From Tumebacillus amylolyticus (lineage in GTDB: Bacteria > Bacillota > Bacilli > Tumebacillales > Tumebacillaceae), in assembly GCF_016722965.1 (NCBI RefSeq), contig NZ_JAEQNB010000006.1:310001-374000 (forward strand): a stretch of DNA of 64,000 nt. The letters are read 5' to 3'. Below are positions 63,006-64,000 of the stretch, in pieces. Numbering within the stretch: position 1 is the stretch's first letter; every line of letters begins with the position of its first letter. A model generated the notes under the pieces. The model ran no database searches. It saw only the letters and a list, made by a program, of their open reading frames with translations, and was not told the origin of the DNA. The translations under genes and the position numbers were made by a program.

Positions 63006-64000
63006 TTACGCGTCGCGCAACGCCCGGCGAAGAATCTTGCCCACTGCCGTCTTGGGCAACTCCGCTCTGAATTCGTAGATGCGGGGGACCTTGTACGCCG
63101 CCAATCGTTCGCGGCACCAGTCGTCAAGTTCTTGCTCCAATCCGCTCGGGTCGAGACCTTCCCGCAGGACGACGAACGCTTTGGCCGATTCGCCGCGGTA
63201 TTCGTCAGGGACGCCGACGACGACCGCTTCTTGGACAGCGGGGTGCTGGTAGAGAACTTCTTCGATGTCGCGCGGGTAGACGTTGAAGCCGCCGGAGAGG
63301 ATCATGTCTTTTTTGCGATCGACGATGTAGAAGTATCCGTTTTCATCCATGCGGGCGATGTCGCCGGTGTAGAGCCAGCCGTTGCGGATCGTGTGCGCCG
63401 TTTCTTGCTCCATGTTCCAGTAGCCTTTCATCACTTGCGGTCCTTTGACGACCAGTTCGCCGATCTCGCCGAGAGTCTGCACATCATCTCCTGTCCCGAG
63501 GTCGACGATTTTCGATTCCGTCCCTGGGAAGACGAGGCCGATGCTGCCGGGAACTTTGGCGTGCGTCAGGCGGTTGCTGTGTGTGACGGGAGAGGCTTCG
63601 GAGAGGCCGTAGCCTTCGAGCACATTGGCACCCGTGCGCTTCTCAAACTTGTGCATCACTTCGACGGGTAGCGGAGCGGAACCGCTGTTGCAGATCTCGA
63701 TGCAATCCACATCGTACTGCTCTGCGTCCGGATGGTTGGCGATGGCGACGTACATCGTCGGAACGCCGGGGAAGAATCGCGGCCGGTGCTGCTTGATCGT
63801 CTGGAGCAGTTCTTGCAGGTCAAAGCGCGGCAGGAGGATCATCGAAGCTCCGGTGAACACCGCCATGTTCATCGCGACGGTCATGCCGTAGACATGAAAG
63901 AGCGGAATGGCTGTGAGGATTTTATCAAGACCGCCGCGCACGTCACTGCCGATGACGTGGAGCAGTTGGTAGGTGTTGGCGACGAGGTTTTCATGGGTGA
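63006..64000 (-). CDS. Long-chain acyl-CoA synthetase, C-terminal part (runs off the window)
   Basis: The final about 331 residues of an AMP-forming acyl-CoA ligase of the FadD/LcfA type; the reading frame stays open to the right edge (LTHENLVANTYQLLHVIGS), so the true start is outside. Marks: PLFHVYGMTVAM, GYGLSEASPVTHSN (A5-like), NGWLYTGDIARMDENGYFYIVDRKKDMILSGGFNVYPRDIEEVLYQHP (core fatty-acyl-CoA synthetase signature) and catalytic Lys in LPKTAVGKILRRALRD. It activates the substrate acid to its CoA thioester for the dehydrogenase and hydratases downstream. Confidence 0.93.
   Translation of the reverse strand, partial: THENLVANTYQLLHVIGSDVRGGLDKILTAIPLFHVYGMTVAMNMAVFTGASMILLPRFDLQELLQTIKQHRPRFFPGVPTMYVAIANHPDAEQYDVDCIEICNSGSAPLPVEVMHKFEKRTGANVLEGYGLSEASPVTHSNRLTHAKVPGSIGLVFPGTESKIVDLGTGDDVQTLGEIGELVVKGPQVMKGYWNMEQETAHTIRNGWLYTGDIARMDENGYFYIVDRKKDMILSGGFNVYPRDIEEVLYQHPAVQEAVVVGVPDEYRGESAKAFVVLREGLDPSGLEQELDDWCRERLAAYKVPRIYEFRAELPKTAVGKILRRALRDA

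Noticed and set aside
1-64000. CRISPR arrays, tRNA/rRNA genes, IS elements or prophage
   Set aside because: No evenly spaced direct repeats, tRNA-like sequence, transposase, integrase or attachment-site duplication was seen on reading both strands.

Overview
The window looks like the chromosome of an endospore-forming Firmicute of moderately high GC, most like the Alicyclobacillaceae (for example Tumebacillus); that placement is inference. Supporting signs are a spoVK homologue, a GerMN lipoprotein, an RsbT/RsbR-type stress module, a T-box leader before thrS, strong AGGAGG ribosome sites, sigma-A promoters and a Bce-type antibiotic-sensing module. No rRNA, tRNA, CRISPR array, IS element or prophage was seen.

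Layout. 1-1816 (minus): glycosyltransferase followed by the start of kynureninase. 1892-2620 (plus): secreted, membrane-anchored protein. 2715-5082 (minus): a tightly overlapping operon spoVK - GTPase - UbiA-like membrane protein - small membrane protein, with an inverted repeat covering the spoVK ribosome site. 5249-26337 (minus): a 21 kb hybrid NRPS/PKS of two proteins. It begins with half a condensation domain and an N-methylating adenylation module, has five adenylation modules in all, and ends in a PKS module whose KS and AT lie on separate polypeptides. The last domain is epimerization-like with altered catalytic motifs, and there is no thioesterase. 26534-31523 (plus): a YerD-like glutamate synthase-family protein and thrS behind a T-box, with a dienelactone hydrolase (minus) between them. 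31599-37206 (minus): a two-gene, AT-richer island coding for a DUF4062-TPR protein and a SLOG-like four-TM protein. This is the best candidate for an undescribed conflict or defence system. 37317-39101: GerMN lipoprotein and an SDR. 39147-43739: a BceRSAB-like two-component/ABC module with a direct-repeat operator. 43822-45968: small membrane protein, a histidine kinase fused to an RsbR-type STAS domain, and an RsbT-like kinase. 46195-49942: copper-amine-oxidase-N domain protein and a GGDEF-EAL enzyme.

50117-64000 (minus) concerns acyl and polyester metabolism. A secreted PHB-depolymerase-like esterase and 3-hydroxybutyrate dehydrogenase form one unit. Upstream, a run of 13 genes without an evident internal terminator couples acyl-CoA synthetase, SDR, acyl-CoA dehydrogenase, two MaoC hydratases, FabG and a KAS-III-like enzyme to a complete Liv-type ABC importer and an alpha/beta hydrolase. 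This suggests uptake, CoA activation and oxidation or remodelling of a carboxylic acid whose identity the sequence does not reveal.

Start codons were chosen by eye from ribosome-site spacing. All family assignments come from motif reading, not database searches.
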